Shown here in pieces: positions 29,827-43,745 of a stretch of DNA of 64,000 nt. Origin of the DNA: an uncultured Opitutaceae bacterium (GTDB lineage Bacteria > Verrucomicrobiota > Verrucomicrobiia > Opitutales > Opitutaceae); contig CALFXL010000028.1 of NCBI GenBank assembly GCA_937958045.1, forward strand, positions 1-64,000, read 5' to 3'. The position numbers were made by a program, and so were the translations under genes. The notes under the pieces are model-generated. The model ran no database searches, was not told the origin of the DNA, and was given only the letters and a program-made list of their open reading frames with translations. Position 1 is the first letter of the stretch. Every line of letters begins with the position of its first letter.

Positions 29827-32800
29827 TCAGAAGTTCGCCTTGAGGCTGAGGTTCATGGTGGTGCCGCCCTCGAAGTAGCGGACAACGCGGCCGAAGCGTT
29901 CCCAACGGTCAGGTTCGTTGGTGAAGTTTCGCCAGTCGAACGAGAGCGTCCAGATACGGGAGAATTGGTAAGCGACGCTCATGTCCCAGCGGCCGGACGG
30001 TTGTACATAAACACCGTCATCGCCGAGTTTCAGCGTGCCGTCTTGCTCGTTGCCGATGCTGGACGGATTGCGGCGCAGATACTCATCGCACCAGCTGTAG
30101 CTGACGGTGGCGTACCAGCTCTTTCCGCGATAGGTGAGGCGGGAGTTGGAGACCTTCCGCTTCATGTTCTCGATCGGAATGTCGCCTGCGGGATCCGCGT
30201 AGGTGAAGGATTGATAGACGTCGAAATTCTTCAGGAATCCGGGCAAGAAGCGGAGCTGCTGACGGTAGCTCATCTCGAAGCCCTGCATGGTGGCTTCGCC
30301 GACGTTCTGCGCGGTGGTGACCCAGATCGGGAAGCGATAATCTTCCTGCGGATAATATTGAAGCAGTTCGGGCGCGACTTCCGCCATGAAGCCGGAGCGG
30401 CTGAGGATGTAGTCGGTCATTTCTTTCCGGAAAGCGCCGACGGACAGAAGGCCGGCGTTCGGGAAATAATATTCTACGCTGACGTCGTAGTTACGGCTCC
30501 GTTGTGGCTTCAGGTTGGTATTGCTCGCGGTGATGTAGGTACGTTCATCCGTGGCGTTTTCGCTCACTGAGTTGCTCGGGATCAGATAGTTGAATCCAGG
30601 ACGGGCAATGGTGTTGGTCCACGCAGCGCGGAAGATGAGGTCCTTCAGCGGCTCATACTTGAGCTGCACATTGGGGAAGAGGTTGCCGTACTTCTTGCGG
30701 CCCGTGACGAGCGAATAATAATTCGGGTCGCTTGAGGGCAGCAGGCTGTTGGTTTGCCAGCCGGTGCTTTCGGCGTCGGTGTGCTCATAGCGAGTGCCCG
30801 CCATGATGTTCAGCTCGTTGATCTGCCAAGAGCCCATGATATAGCCGGCGAGGATCTTTTCTTCCGTGCGACGGGTGTAGCGCCACAGCGAGCGATCATA
30901 GGTGGTTTTGTTCAGCGTGAACATGGCATTGGAGCCATCGGGATTTTGGTTCGCGTAGAAATAGTCAGCGACCTTCCACGGGCTGATCCAATCGGCGACC
31001 ACGCTGTTATCATACTTCCACGAGCTGCCGAACACAGGATCATAAAACTCGCTATAACCCGGGGTGGAGGCGCCGGAGTTCAGCGTCCAGTCGTATTGAT
31101 ACGAATGAGAATTACGTTCCCAGCGGGAGAAGAGACCGCCAGCGCTGATGCGAAGCGGATGACCGAGTAGCGAGACCGGGATCTTGATGTCGATTTTACC
31201 GCCATCGCGTTCATCGACCATCAGCTGATCGCGCTCGTAAACGGTGAGGCCCGTATAATTGTCCAGATTGAGATAACCGCCGTTGACCGGATTCACTTGC
31301 TCGATCGTCGCGCCCTTTTCGGAACCGATGCCGGTGAGGATGTAGTGGCCGACAGGGCTTGTATAATTAATCGACTGAATGCCGGTCGCGCCACGGGTAA
31401 ACGCGCGCGAAGTATAAACATCGTAGTCAAGTTTGCCCCAGCTGAAGTTATGCTTCACGCCGGGGTTGACGGACCAAGCTTCGTTGTAGCCCTGGCGGGA
31501 AGGTGCGCCGCCGATCGAGACGGTGAACGATGCATTTTGTGCGTCGCGCGTTTCGATGGTCGGATTGCTGGTGTCTACGACACCATTGTTCATGCGGATC
31601 GAGTGACTATAGCCGCTCAGCGTTTTGCCATCGTTGTACGATGTTTTTAGATAGACGGCGGTGCGCGGAGACAGTTTATAGTCGAGGTTGAGCGTGGTGG
31701 AGCGTTGCTGCTTCCGGGACGCGGCTTCCGATGCGCGGTAGTCGCTGGTATAAACCAGCGTATCAGCGGTCGGCAATTCGTCGGCTGGCTTGAACGGATA
31801 AGTTACGCCGAGGTCACCGAGCTGGTTGTTGAAGCGGTAGAACTCGTACGCATTAATGTTGAGGCTCACGCCGAAGCGGTTGTTCAGGAAAGCTTCGGAA
31901 TAGTAGAGATTGAAGCCCGGACCCCACTTGCGGTCGGATTCGCGGTTGCCGCCGGCGGAGCCGCCGAAGTCGAGCGCGGCGGAGTTGAGGTTGACATTGG
32001 TGGTCAACGTGACGCGGCGACCTTTCTGGTCGAAGGCGTTTTTAGAGACCATGTTGACCACACCGCCGTTGGCGTTGGCCGGCGAAGAGGGCGGGGGAAC
32101 TTTATAAACTTCCACCGTTTCGATCGCGGCCACGGAAAAATTCTTCAGGGCGACGCCGCGGGGGTTGGAGCTCTCGGGATTAGTCGAACTGTTGGCAAAC
32201 GAGTTGCCGTCCATCGTGAAGGTGGCGTCGTCCGAGCTGATTCCGCGGATGGAGAAACCGCCGACGTCTTCACCCGCGTAGTCCACAAAGATACCGGGGA
32301 GATTTTTCAGGAGCTCACCGGCGTTGGTGTCGATGAGGTTACCGAAGGCGTCAGACGCGACGATGTTCTTCATCACGTCCGATTGGCGCTGTTGCTGCAC
32401 GGCGTGGGCCTGGCCTTCACGCTCGGCGGCGACGACGAATGCTTCGAGAATGTAAAGTTCGGAGGCGAGTTCGAACTCAATATGCTGGGTTTCGCCGGCG
32501 CCGAGGGTCACGGTGCGGGCTTCCGGGTCGAGATCGGTGTAACTGGCGGCCACCGTGTATGATCCCGGGGCCAGCTGGGAAATACGGAACGTACCGTCGC
32601 TATCGGTCAGCACCCGAATGTTTTGTCCATGGATAGTGATTTCCGCGCTACTGAGAGCCGTTTGGGTTTTGGCGCTGAGGACCTTACCGGTGATGGTGCC
32701 GGTTTCCTGCGCAAACGCTGCGTGGGGGAGCGTCCACGCAAGGACGAAAGTCAGGAGAAAGGCCCAAATCGGCACGAGTCCGCGGGCGGGCTTGGATGTG

Positions 32801-32850
32801 CGCGACCCGGAGAAGGGGACGCGAAAGCGGGCGAATAACCTTTCGGTCAA
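29827..32850 (-). CDS. TonB-dependent receptor with carboxypeptidase-regulatory-like N-terminal domain
   Basis: 1007 residues. The TTG start at 32850 has AGGAG six bases upstream, one of the few Shine-Dalgarno sites in this window. The signal peptide ends near HAAFAQ (about 48). The carboxypeptidase-D regulatory-like domain (about 52-130) has GTITGKVLSAKTQTALSSAE. The plug (about 155-270) contains NLPGIFVDYAGEDVGGFSIR and is followed by a barrel ending MNLSLKANF. It resembles receptors for complex glycans, but no SusD is adjacent. It is followed by the autotransporter-type gene with a 41-bp gap. Confidence 0.93.
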   Translation of the reverse strand: MTERLFARFRVPFSGSRTSKPARGLVPIWAFLLTFVLAWTLPHAAFAQETGTITGKVLSAKTQTALSSAEITIHGQNIRVLTDSDGTFRISQLAPGSYTVAASYTDLDPEARTVTLGAGETQHIEFELASELYILEAFVVAAEREGQAHAVQQQRQSDVMKNIVASDAFGNLIDTNAGELLKNLPGIFVDYAGEDVGGFSIRGISSDDATFTMDGNSFANSSTNPESSNPRGVALKNFSVAAIETVEVYKVPPPSSPANANGGVVNMVSKNAFDQKGRRVTLTTNVNLNSAALDFGGSAGGNRESDRKWGPGFNLYYSEAFLNNRFGVSLNINAYEFYRFNNQLGDLGVTYPFKPADELPTADTLVYTSDYRASEAASRKQQRSTTLNLDYKLSPRTAVYLKTSYNDGKTLSGYSHSIRMNNGVVDTSNPTIETRDAQNASFTVSIGGAPSRQGYNEAWSVNPGVKHNFSWGKLDYDVYTSRAFTRGATGIQSINYTSPVGHYILTGIGSEKGATIEQVNPVNGGYLNLDNYTGLTVYERDQLMVDERDGGKIDIKIPVSLLGHPLRISAGGLFSRWERNSHSYQYDWTLNSGASTPGYSEFYDPVFGSSWKYDNSVVADWISPWKVADYFYANQNPDGSNAMFTLNKTTYDRSLWRYTRRTEEKILAGYIMGSWQINELNIMAGTRYEHTDAESTGWQTNSLLPSSDPNYYSLVTGRKKYGNLFPNVQLKYEPLKDLIFRAAWTNTIARPGFNYLIPSNSVSENATDERTYITASNTNLKPQRSRNYDVSVEYYFPNAGLLSVGAFRKEMTDYILSRSGFMAEVAPELLQYYPQEDYRFPIWVTTAQNVGEATMQGFEMSYRQQLRFLPGFLKNFDVYQSFTYADPAGDIPIENMKRKVSNSRLTYRGKSWYATVSYSWCDEYLRRNPSSIGNEQDGTLKLGDDGVYVQPSGRWDMSVAYQFSRIWTLSFDWRNFTNEPDRWERFGRVVRYFEGGTTMNLSLKANF

Positions 32851-33180
32851 TGCACGCTCCTGAGAAGACGCGGCGGCTTATTGAGCTGGTAGTTCATGGT
32901 TTCTTAGGGTTATTTCCTTGCAGGAAAGAGAGATACGCGGAAGACACCGAAGAGGGGACATCGTCGCGAGGGGAGTGGGTGCGGACCTTTGCCCGTTTGT
33001 GCGGCCGGCGACTGGACGCGGCTGGGTAGATCAGTTTACCGGACGGCCGGAGGCGGCGCACAGCAGCTTTCGCTGTGGGGCAAAAGGGGTTCTACGCGGG
33101 CGGATTGGTAAAAGAACGTGCGCTTATTAAAGGGGCGGAAAAAGTCGGACACGTGCTCTCGCGGGCGACGCGTTTCAATT

Positions 33181-33225
33181 GTTTACCGTAAGATTTAGGG
33201 GTCGTTTATACATCTTACAGTAAAT
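33181..33225. promoter_or_regulatory. 14-bp inverted repeat in the rpsB upstream region
   Basis: GTTTACCGTAAGAT (33181-33194) and ATCTTACAGTAAAT (33212-33225) pair with two mismatches around a 17-nt loop. It lies about 330 bp from both the receptor start and rpsB in the 688-bp divergent gap 32851-33538. It may be an operator or RNA hairpin. The rest of the gap shows no gene; the rpsB leader and promoter must lie there. Confidence 0.4.
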
Positions 33226-33538
33226 AGACGCGTATCTCAAAAGCATGTCTCGTAAACGTACCGGGAGTGCACACACGGCGTTCAGCGGCGTGAAGTGACT
33301 GCGTTGAGTTGCCTGCGTTTGTGCGCGATAGGTCGCTTTATCCGCTCGCGAGTGCCTCCAGCTCGCGGCTCTCTTTTCTTTCGGAGCAGGCCCGGCCGCC
33401 GAAATTCACGCTTGCCACTCCTGCGGCGGCTCTCTGTCTTCGACCGCTCTGTCCGTAAAACTATAAACAACCAACCATCATCATACGATCGCAAGGCGGC
33501 CCATCGGCCGACCTGTGTGTCGCAGATACATAGATCCC

Positions 33539-34432
33539 ATGAACGTCACTCCTAAAGACCTCCTCGATGCCGGCGTCCACTTCGGTCACCAGACCAAGCG
33601 CTGGAATCCGCGCTCCAAGCCCTACGTGTTCGATCACCGCCAGGGCATCACGATCATCGACCTCGGCAAGACGCACGAAGCGCTGACCAAGGCCTACAAT
33701 TTCATCGAGGACACGGTCGCCAATGGCGGCAATGTGCTCTTCGTCGGCACCAAGCGCCAGGCTCAGGAAATCATCCGCGAAGCCGCTTCGTCCACCAATA
33801 TGCCCTACTGCGTTGATCGCTGGCTGGGTGGCACCCTCACCAATTTCGCGACCGTCAAGAAGTCGATCGCCAAGTTCAAGAAGTACCAGCAGATGGAGAC
33901 CAGCGGTGAGCTCGCCAAATTCTCCTCGAAGGAAGGCGCCGCCATCAAACGCGAGATGGTGCGCATGCAGAAAAACTTCGCGGGCATCATCGACCTCAAC
34001 GAACTGCCCAGCGTGATCTTCGTGGTCGACGCTTCGCACGAGAAAATCGCCGTCGCCGAAGGCAACCGCCTCAACATCCCGACCGTCGGTCTCGTCGATA
34101 CCAACTCCGACCCGACCACGCTCAAGTTCCCGATCCCCGGTAATGATGACGCGGTGAAATCCATCCGCATCATCGTCGAGACCATCGTCGCCGCCGTGCA
34201 GAGCGGTCTCGCTCAGCGCGAAACCCGCCGCACCGCTCGTGGTCAGGCCGATCTCCGCGCCGCTTCCGCCGCGGTCGCCGCTGCCGCTGGTGCCACCACC
34301 GAGACCGGCGAGATCGATCTCAGCCGCGTCGAGCTTCCCGCCACCGATTTGGTGGACGAGGCGGAAGTGGAAGCTCCGGTCGTCGCCAAGAAGCCCGCGG
34401 CCCGCAAGAAGGTCGCTGCTCCCAAGAACTAA
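33539..34432 (+). CDS. rpsB: 30S ribosomal protein S2
   Basis: 297 residues. The start at 33539 gives MNVTPKDLLDAGVHFGHQTKRWNP, the standard S2 N-terminus. The DHRQGITIIDL, LFVGTKRQAQ and CVDRWLGGTLTNF motifs are all present, and VGLVDTNSDP is seen near 180. A C-terminal extension of about 50 residues, rich in Ala, Glu and Lys, follows the core. It is part of the small ribosomal subunit. tsf follows 18 bp later, the usual rpsB-tsf order. Confidence 0.98.
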   Translation: MNVTPKDLLDAGVHFGHQTKRWNPRSKPYVFDHRQGITIIDLGKTHEALTKAYNFIEDTVANGGNVLFVGTKRQAQEIIREAASSTNMPYCVDRWLGGTLTNFATVKKSIAKFKKYQQMETSGELAKFSSKEGAAIKREMVRMQKNFAGIIDLNELPSVIFVVDASHEKIAVAEGNRLNIPTVGLVDTNSDPTTLKFPIPGNDDAVKSIRIIVETIVAAVQSGLAQRETRRTARGQADLRAASAAVAAAAGATTETGEIDLSRVELPATDLVDEAEVEAPVVAKKPAARKKVAAPKN

Positions 34433-34450
34433 ATCCTTTTTAATAGAAAA

Positions 34451-35044
34451 ATGAGTACAGCTGTATCCGCCTCGGCGGTTAAAGATCTCCGCGAAAAAAC
34501 CGGCGCCGGCCTGCTCGATTGCCAAAAAGCTCTCGCTGAAGCCAAGGGCAATATCGAGGAAGCCATCACGATCCTCCGCAAGAAATCCGGCGGTAAGGTC
34601 GACAAGCTCGCCAGCCGTGCGACCAAGGAAGGTCTCATCGAGAGCTACATCCACGTCGGCGGTAAGGTCGGCGTGCTTCTCGAAGTGAATTGCGAAACCG
34701 ACTTCGTCGCTCGCAACGAAGACTTCAAAGCCTTCCTCAAGGACCTCTGCTTGCAGATCGCCGCGGCGAACCCCCTCTACGTGAACCGCGACGAAGTGCC
34801 GGAAGCCGAAATCGCCAAGGAGCGCGATATCGCCACCGCTTCGCTCGAAGGCAAACCCGCCGCCGCGATTCAGAAGATCGTCGAAGGCAAACTCGAGAAG
34901 TACTACTCCACCGTGTGCCTCATCGATCAGCCCTTCGTGAAGCAGCCGGAAAAGTCCGTGAAGGACATCCTCGGCGAGAAGATCGCCAAGATCGGCGAAA
35001 ACATCACCATCCGCCGCTTCACCCGCTACCAGCTCGGCAACTGA
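34451..35044 (+). CDS. tsf: Elongation factor Ts, short form
   Basis: 197 residues; the family ranges from about 195 to 290. The N-terminal UBA-like part has VKDLREKTGAGLLDCQKAL and the core has ESYIHVGGKVGVLLEVNCETDFVAR in pieces. The second half of the dimerisation domain is missing, as in other short EF-Ts proteins. It exchanges nucleotides on EF-Tu. It is co-transcribed with rpsB and followed by a terminator. Confidence 0.98.
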   Translation: MSTAVSASAVKDLREKTGAGLLDCQKALAEAKGNIEEAITILRKKSGGKVDKLASRATKEGLIESYIHVGGKVGVLLEVNCETDFVARNEDFKAFLKDLCLQIAAANPLYVNRDEVPEAEIAKERDIATASLEGKPAAAIQKIVEGKLEKYYSTVCLIDQPFVKQPEKSVKDILGEKIAKIGENITIRRFTRYQLGN

Positions 35045-35050
35045 GCTGCG

Positions 35051-35071
35051 TGTAGTTGAATTTTGGATACA
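35051..35071 (-). repeat. 21-nt near-palindrome in the tsf 3' region
   Basis: On the minus strand this reads TGTATCCAAAATTCAA then CTACA. It lies between the tsf stop and its terminator and would be transcribed in the mRNA. Confidence 0.6.
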
Positions 35072-35075
35072 TTTG

Positions 35076-35105
35076 GCCCCGCCGTTACCGGCGGGGCTTT
35101 TTTGT
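35076..35105 (+). terminator. Rho-independent terminator of rpsB-tsf
   Basis: A perfect 8-bp stem GCCCCGCC/GGCGGGGC with loop GTTACC is followed by eight T. Confidence 0.93.
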
Positions 35106-35230
35106 TGTTACAAAACAACAACAACCGCCGCCCATGCCTGCCTGTATTCTGACTGGCAAGCGGCGGAATCGCTGGCCGTCGACGCGCGAGGGCGGAAGGG
35201 TGGAGAGCCTGTTAAGCCCTACGATTCATC

Positions 35231-36385
35231 ATGCGAATTCTCCCTACCCTGACATTGGCACTGGCTTGCACGGTCGCTGGTTCCGCCATCGCGGCCGACA
35301 CGACCCCGCCCGCGCCCGCGGACATCCTGCGGACGTTGCGGCTCACCAATGAGTACTTCATGGCGAAGTGGCCGGACACCGGCAAAGTCATCGTCACCAA
35401 TCGCGCACGTCCGTCCAATATCTGGACTCGCGCTGTTTATTACGAGGGCTTGATGGATCTGTATAAGATCGATCCGGATCAGCGTTATATCGACTACGCC
35501 GTGAGCTGGGGAGAAGCCCACAAGTGGGGCCTTAATCGCGGCGTGAACACGACCGATGCTGACAACCATTGCGCGGGTCAGACGTACCTCGCGCTCTATG
35601 AAATGGACCCGAAGCCGGAGCGCATCCGCGACATCAAGGCATCGATCGATCGCGTGATCGCCGAGGACGACGATGCGGCGTGGTGGTGGATCGATGCGCT
35701 GCAGATGGCGATGCCCGTGTACGCGAAACTCTCCGCGATCACCGGTGAATCGAAGTACGTGGAAAAAATGCACGCCATGTACCTCCACACAAAAAACAAG
35801 CACGGTGAAAAAGGACTCTTTAATCCGGCGGACGGTTTCTGGTGGCGCGACAAGGATTTTGATCCTCCCTACACCGAGCCCAATGGCGAAGACAGCTATT
35901 GGTCGCGCGGCAACGGTTGGGTCGTCGGTGCGATGGTGCGCACGCTCGAATTGCTCCCGCAGGATTCGCCGTATCGCAAGGAGTACACCGACATGCTCGT
36001 GACGATGTGCGAAGCCGCGCGCAAGGTGCAGCGCGAGGACGGTTTTTGGAACGTGAGCTTGCACGATCCGAATCACTTCGGCGGAAAGGAAACCTCGGGC
36101 ACCGCGCTCTTCGTGTACGGCATGGCTTGGGGCGTGCGTCAGGGATTGCTGCCGCGCGATGTGTACGCGCCTATCGTGTACAAGGCGTGGAACGCGATGG
36201 TGAAAGACGCGGTGCACCCGAACGGCTTCCTCGGTTATCTCCAGAGCACGGGCAAAGAGCCGAAGGACGGCCAACCGGTCACGTATGACAAACAGCCGGA
36301 CTTCGAGGACTATGGTCTCGGTTGTTTCCTGCTCGCGGGCACGGAAGTGTATCGCCTCGTCGGCGGTCAGCCGGTCTCCCGCTGA
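35231..36385 (+). CDS. Unsaturated rhamnogalacturonyl hydrolase, glycoside hydrolase family 105
   Basis: 384 residues. A signal peptide ends near GSAIAA (about 22). The GH105/GH88 alpha-toroid pattern is visible: WTRAVYYEGLMDLYKIDP, WWWIDALQMAMPVYAKLS with the catalytic-site Asp, and YWSRGNGWVVGAMVRTLELL. KETSGTALFVYG follows. The family removes 4,5-unsaturated uronic acids made by pectin and rhamnogalacturonan lyases by hydrating the double bond. It lies opposite the PL11 lyase (36663-38942), which would create its substrate. It has its own terminator at 36425-36456. Confidence 0.93.
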   Translation: MRILPTLTLALACTVAGSAIAADTTPPAPADILRTLRLTNEYFMAKWPDTGKVIVTNRARPSNIWTRAVYYEGLMDLYKIDPDQRYIDYAVSWGEAHKWGLNRGVNTTDADNHCAGQTYLALYEMDPKPERIRDIKASIDRVIAEDDDAAWWWIDALQMAMPVYAKLSAITGESKYVEKMHAMYLHTKNKHGEKGLFNPADGFWWRDKDFDPPYTEPNGEDSYWSRGNGWVVGAMVRTLELLPQDSPYRKEYTDMLVTMCEAARKVQREDGFWNVSLHDPNHFGGKETSGTALFVYGMAWGVRQGLLPRDVYAPIVYKAWNAMVKDAVHPNGFLGYLQSTGKEPKDGQPVTYDKQPDFEDYGLGCFLLAGTEVYRLVGGQPVSR

Positions 36386-36424
36386 GAAAATTGAATTCAC
36401 TGCACGCGATCGAAATGATCGCCG

Positions 36425-36456
36425 AAAAAGCCCGGGCTGATCGGCCCGGGCTTTTT
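36425..36456. terminator. Bidirectional terminator after GH105
   Basis: AAAAAGCCCGGGC, loop TGATCG, GCCCGGGCTTTTT: a perfect stem with A and T tracts on both sides. It lies 40 nt after the GH105 stop. Confidence 0.92.
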
Positions 36457-36459
36457 GTT

Positions 36460-36588
36460 GAGAGATTTTCAAATAAATCGGCAGCTGATGGGAGCGCAGC
36501 CGCTGGCCGGCTCCTTGGAAAGTGCCGGCGGGCCGCCGGCGCTCCTGATAGGTGCGCTCAACGGCTACGACAGATTGAAAATATTCTC
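36460..36588. repeat. 130-nt palindromic dispersed element, copy 2
   Basis: It begins GAGAGATTTTCAAATAAATC and ends in GGCTACGACAGATTGAAAAT plus ATTCTC, which is roughly its inverse. It shares the order TTTCAAATAAATC, GGGAGCGC, GCTCC, GGCTACGAC with copy 1 (11374-11505). As in copy 1, it begins just after a terminator between convergent genes. Confidence 0.75.
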
Positions 36589-36617
36589 ATTGGCCGAAGG
36601 GGAAATCGACGTGGAGC

Positions 36618-36637
36618 GGCGGTTGCGAGCAACCGCC
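36618..36637. other. Hairpin downstream of the PL11 gene
   Basis: GGCGGTTG/CAACCGCC with loop CGAG, an exact 8-bp stem 25 nt past the PL11 stop. No T tract on either strand. It could act as an mRNA 3' end stabiliser. Confidence 0.4.
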
Positions 36638-36662
36638 TTACCTCGCGACTGACGCGATCATG

Positions 36663-38942
36663 TTACGGCACGGTGATCTGGTCGATGTTGCCGAGATCGT
36701 TCCCGGTCGAGGTAAACTGAATCACGTTCGACGAGTTGTTGTTGAGCGTCACGTTTATGGTGAGCGTGTTCCACGTCGTCCATGAACCGGTTGGCGTGAA
36801 GGTGATGCTCGAAGTCGATCCGTTGACGGTGAGGTTGCCCGTGCGCGACGCGGTGACGCCGAGCGCGTAGCGAATCTGCAGGGCTTTGGTGCCGCCGCCA
36901 TTTCCCGAGACGCCGGTGAAGGTGAGAGAACCACCGCTGGCGGGGAAGTTGGCGAAACCGGAGCCGTTGAAGCCGGCGTTGTTGGAATCGATCGTCGTGC
37001 CGCCTGCGACCGTGGCGTTTTCGGCTTGGTAGGTGTTGCCGGTCGGCGGCGGAGTGGAGCCGCCGACGTAGGTGATGTTGGCCGCAGGCTGCGCGCCCAT
37101 GCCGGTACCGAGATAGAAACTCGGATGCGGCGGCTGATTGTAGCCGACATTTTGCCAGGCGATGGCCACGCGGTACTGCGCGTCGTGCATCAAGGTGTAG
37201 AAGCGATTCGTCGCGACTGTAGTGGAAACGTAGATACGCAGCGCCGAGTTGTTGCTCTCGCGCCAGATGACTTCCTCGCGCCAATCGCCGAGAATATCGG
37301 CCGAGAGATTGGGCGTGGCTTTGGTGCCGTTGTTGGATGCGACTCCGGAGGCGGCGAGCAAGGTGCTGGCGTTGCCGGCGGTTTCGTTCCACTTCGAGAT
37401 TGTGGTGCCGTCGAGCAGTTCGCGTTTCAGATCGGCGTCCCACCAAATCATGAAGTTGATCGGGCTGGGGCGCGATGAACCGATGACGGCGCCGGAAGCG
37501 GAATAGAGGTTGGAATTGCTGGCGCCCCAGAACTCGTAGCCGGCGTAGCGTGAATCGATGTCGCCACAAACGCCGCGGCCGATGTCCGACGACGCGGAGG
37601 TGCTCCAGAGAATCGTGCCGGTGTTGGCGTCGCGGAACGACGTGCCGATTCCGCCGTTGGAGCCGGGGCTTTCGTGCGGCATGAAGATCTCGAGACCGGG
37701 ACGGCTCGGGTTCATGTCGGAAACGTGCAGCGCGTCGCCATGACCGAGGCCCGTGGTGTGTTTGCCGGTGCCATTGTCGTCGATGACGGCGGCGCCGTAG
37801 ATGATCTCGTGGCGTCCGTCGTTGTCGACGTCGGCGATGGAGAGCGAGTGCGCGCCCTGGCCGCGATAACCGCCGAGCGAGCCGCCGGAGTGCCCGGTGT
37901 CGAAGGTCCAGCGCTGCGTGAGCTGGCCATTGCGATAATCCCATGCGGCGACGACGGCACGCGTGTAATAACCGCGGCACATGATCAAACTCGGGCGTGT
38001 GCCATCGAGGTACGCGATGCCCGCGAGGAAACGATCGACGCGATTGCCGTAGTTGTCGCCCCAATTGCTAACGGTGCCGCGCGGGGGATTGTAATTGGCC
38101 GTCGCGAGAATGGCGCCTGTCTGGCCGTTGAAGATGGTGAGATATTCCGGCCCGCTCAGGATGTAGCCGCTGGAATTGCGATGATCGGCGGAGGCGTTGC
38201 CGATCACTTGACCGGTTCCGGAGATGGTGGCGTCGGCGGTTTTGCACGCGACCTCGGCTTTGCCGTCGCCGTCGAGATCGTACACCATGAATTGCGTGTA
38301 ATGAGCGCCCGCGCGGATGTTGCGCCCGAGATCGATGCGCCACAGTCGCGTGCCGTTGAGTTTGTAGGCGTCGAGATAGACATTGCCGGTGTAGCCGGAC
38401 TGGGAGTTGTCCTTTGAATTGGACGGATCCCATTTCACGACGATCTCGTACTCGCCGTCGCCATCGAGATCGCCGACCGAGCAATCGTTGGGCGAGTACG
38501 TATAAGACTCGCCGCTGGGCGTGGTGCCACCGGCGGGGATTTGCAACGGAACGCGCAGGTAACCCGTTGTGGTTGAGTTGGAGGGCAGCGTGAAGCCGGC
38601 GCTCGCGGGTTGTTCGACGCCATTGATGACGGGGCGCACGGTGTACACGTTGGTCTGCGAGGCGACCGAAGACGTGTCCACGAAGTTGGTCGAGTTGGTG
38701 ATGGGCGAGCTATTGAGCTTCACCGGCGAACCGCCGTTGGCGGAGCGGTAGACGTTGTAGGCGATGCCGGACGGATCGAGTCCGAGCTGGCGCCAGCCGA
38801 CGTACACTTGCGAACTGCTGGTGCGCAGGGCGACGACACCGCGGCCGAGGGATTCCATTTGGTAAGGAGCGGCAAAGGCGCATGCGGCTCCGAGCGCCAA
38901 GCATAGCGCCAGCGCGGACAGACATGAACGTGCAGATTTCAT
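36663..38942 (-). CDS. Rhamnogalacturonan lyase, polysaccharide lyase family 11, with C-terminal CBM35-like domain
   Basis: 759 residues from ATG 38942, which gives a clean signal peptide ([24 protein letters not shown]). The PL11 eight-bladed propeller follows: [29 protein letters not shown], many calcium-type loops such as [20 protein letters not shown], and [14 protein letters not shown]. After a Pro/Gly linker (about 615-625), residues 627-759 have [11 protein letters not shown] and [13 protein letters not shown], a CBM35/CBM6-like binding module. It would cleave the rhamnogalacturonan I backbone outside the cytoplasm. CCCC directly precedes the ATG. It diverges from the hybrid sensor kinase, a likely regulator. 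Confidence 0.95.
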   Translation of the reverse strand: MKSARSCLSALALCLALGAACAFAAPYQMESLGRGVVALRTSSSQVYVGWRQLGLDPSGIAYNVYRSANGGSPVKLNSSPITNSTNFVDTSSVASQTNVYTVRPVINGVEQPASAGFTLPSNSTTTGYLRVPLQIPAGGTTPSGESYTYSPNDCSVGDLDGDGEYEIVVKWDPSNSKDNSQSGYTGNVYLDAYKLNGTRLWRIDLGRNIRAGAHYTQFMVYDLDGDGKAEVACKTADATISGTGQVIGNASADHRNSSGYILSGPEYLTIFNGQTGAILATANYNPPRGTVSNWGDNYGNRVDRFLAGIAYLDGTRPSLIMCRGYYTRAVVAAWDYRNGQLTQRWTFDTGHSGGSLGGYRGQGAHSLSIADVDNDGRHEIIYGAAVIDDNGTGKHTTGLGHGDALHVSDMNPSRPGLEIFMPHESPGSNGGIGTSFRDANTGTILWSTSASSDIGRGVCGDIDSRYAGYEFWGASNSNLYSASGAVIGSSRPSPINFMIWWDADLKRELLDGTTISKWNETAGNASTLLAASGVASNNGTKATPNLSADILGDWREEVIWRESNNSALRIYVSTTVATNRFYTLMHDAQYRVAIAWQNVGYNQPPHPSFYLGTGMGAQPAANITYVGGSTPPPTGNTYQAENATVAGGTTIDSNNAGFNGSGFANFPASGGSLTFTGVSGNGGGTKALQIRYALGVTASRTGNLTVNGSTSSITFTPTGSWTTWNTLTINVTLNNNSSNVIQFTSTGNDLGNIDQITVP

Positions 38943-39129
38943 GGGGTATGGGGTTGGGGTAATGCCCGTGGACGGCCGCATAGGTACACGCGCCCGCCAA
39001 GAGCGATTAGGGGTAAGTGCCGGTAGCCGGCACGGGCACAGCGGACTCAGATTCGCCGTTTTCACAAAAACCGGTGAGTCGTACAGTCAGTTTGGTAAAG
39101 TCATTTGCGCTTCGTGCCGTTGGGATGAG

Positions 39130-43075
<3,946 letters not shown>

Positions 43076-43104
<29 letters not shown>

Positions 43105-43603
43105 GAAAAAACTGGCACGCGCCAAAGCATCGCGTAACGATATAAACGTGAGTTTCCGTTCCGATCTCCGGAAAAAATCTTTCAGCAAGGCCGACTATGA
43201 GCAATTGGCCGCGTGGCGTTATTCGCTTCGACGTTTTTTGCGTTTCAGCGAAGAGGCCGCGACGCAAGCGGGGCTCACGCCTCAGCAGCATCAAGCGTTG
43301 CTCGCCGTGCAAGGCATGCCCGGCCGCGAGGAAGCGACGGTGGGCGAACTCGCGGAGCGACTTCAGCTGAAACATCACAGCACCGTCGAGTTGGTGAATC
43401 GTCTCGAAAACGCCGGTCTGTTGAAACGGTCGGTGGGGACGGAAGATGCGCGACAAGTGCTGTTGAAAGTGACGCCAAAGGGCTTGCGTCTCCTCGAAAA
43501 ACTCACGGCGGCGCATCGCGCGGAATTGAAGCGCGTCGGCCCCGAACTCGCCGCGGTGCTTTCGGAGGTCGTGGCGTCCGCGTCCGAAAGCGAAACGGAA
43601 TGA
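43076..43603 (+). CDS. MarR family transcriptional regulator
   Basis: 175 residues from the GTG at 43076, which has AAGGA five bases upstream inside the kinase gene; a GTG at 43148 would also be possible. The winged-helix core is [50 protein letters not shown] and the wing [13 protein letters not shown]. It overlaps the end of the hybrid kinase by 29 nt, so translation is coupled. The kinase lacks an output domain, which makes a functional link worth testing. Ligand unknown. Confidence 0.88.
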
Positions 43604-43646
43604 GCGCGTCGTTTGCGCGCCCGCCCGGGTGCTCTCTTTTTTCTTT

Positions 43647-43745
43647 ATGAACCATATGCCGAATTCATTTCTGCGTCTTATTCCGCTCGTCGGACAAATG
43701 GGCCTCGCGGTGGGCGCGGGTTTCCTGATCTTCGCGCTGCTGTGA
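43647..43745 (+). CDS. Small hydrophobic protein, 32 residues
   Basis: It reads MNHMPNSFLRLIPLVGQMGL followed by AVGAGFLIFALL and a stop codon. Residues 10-32 form one membrane helix. The last bases overlap the GTG start of the next gene (CTGTGA), which supports real translation. No family is recognised. It would sit in the inner membrane. Confidence 0.5.
   Translation: MNHMPNSFLRLIPLVGQMGLAVGAGFLIFALL

Noticed and set aside
33295..33555. 86-codon plus-strand frame overlapping the rpsB start
   Set aside because: Arg/Ser-rich with no family feature, and it lies in the rpsB leader.
38941..39129. Longer start for the hybrid kinase at ATG 38941
   Set aside because: It would overlap the start codon of the PL11 gene on the other strand; the segment before 39130 reads like leader, not protein.
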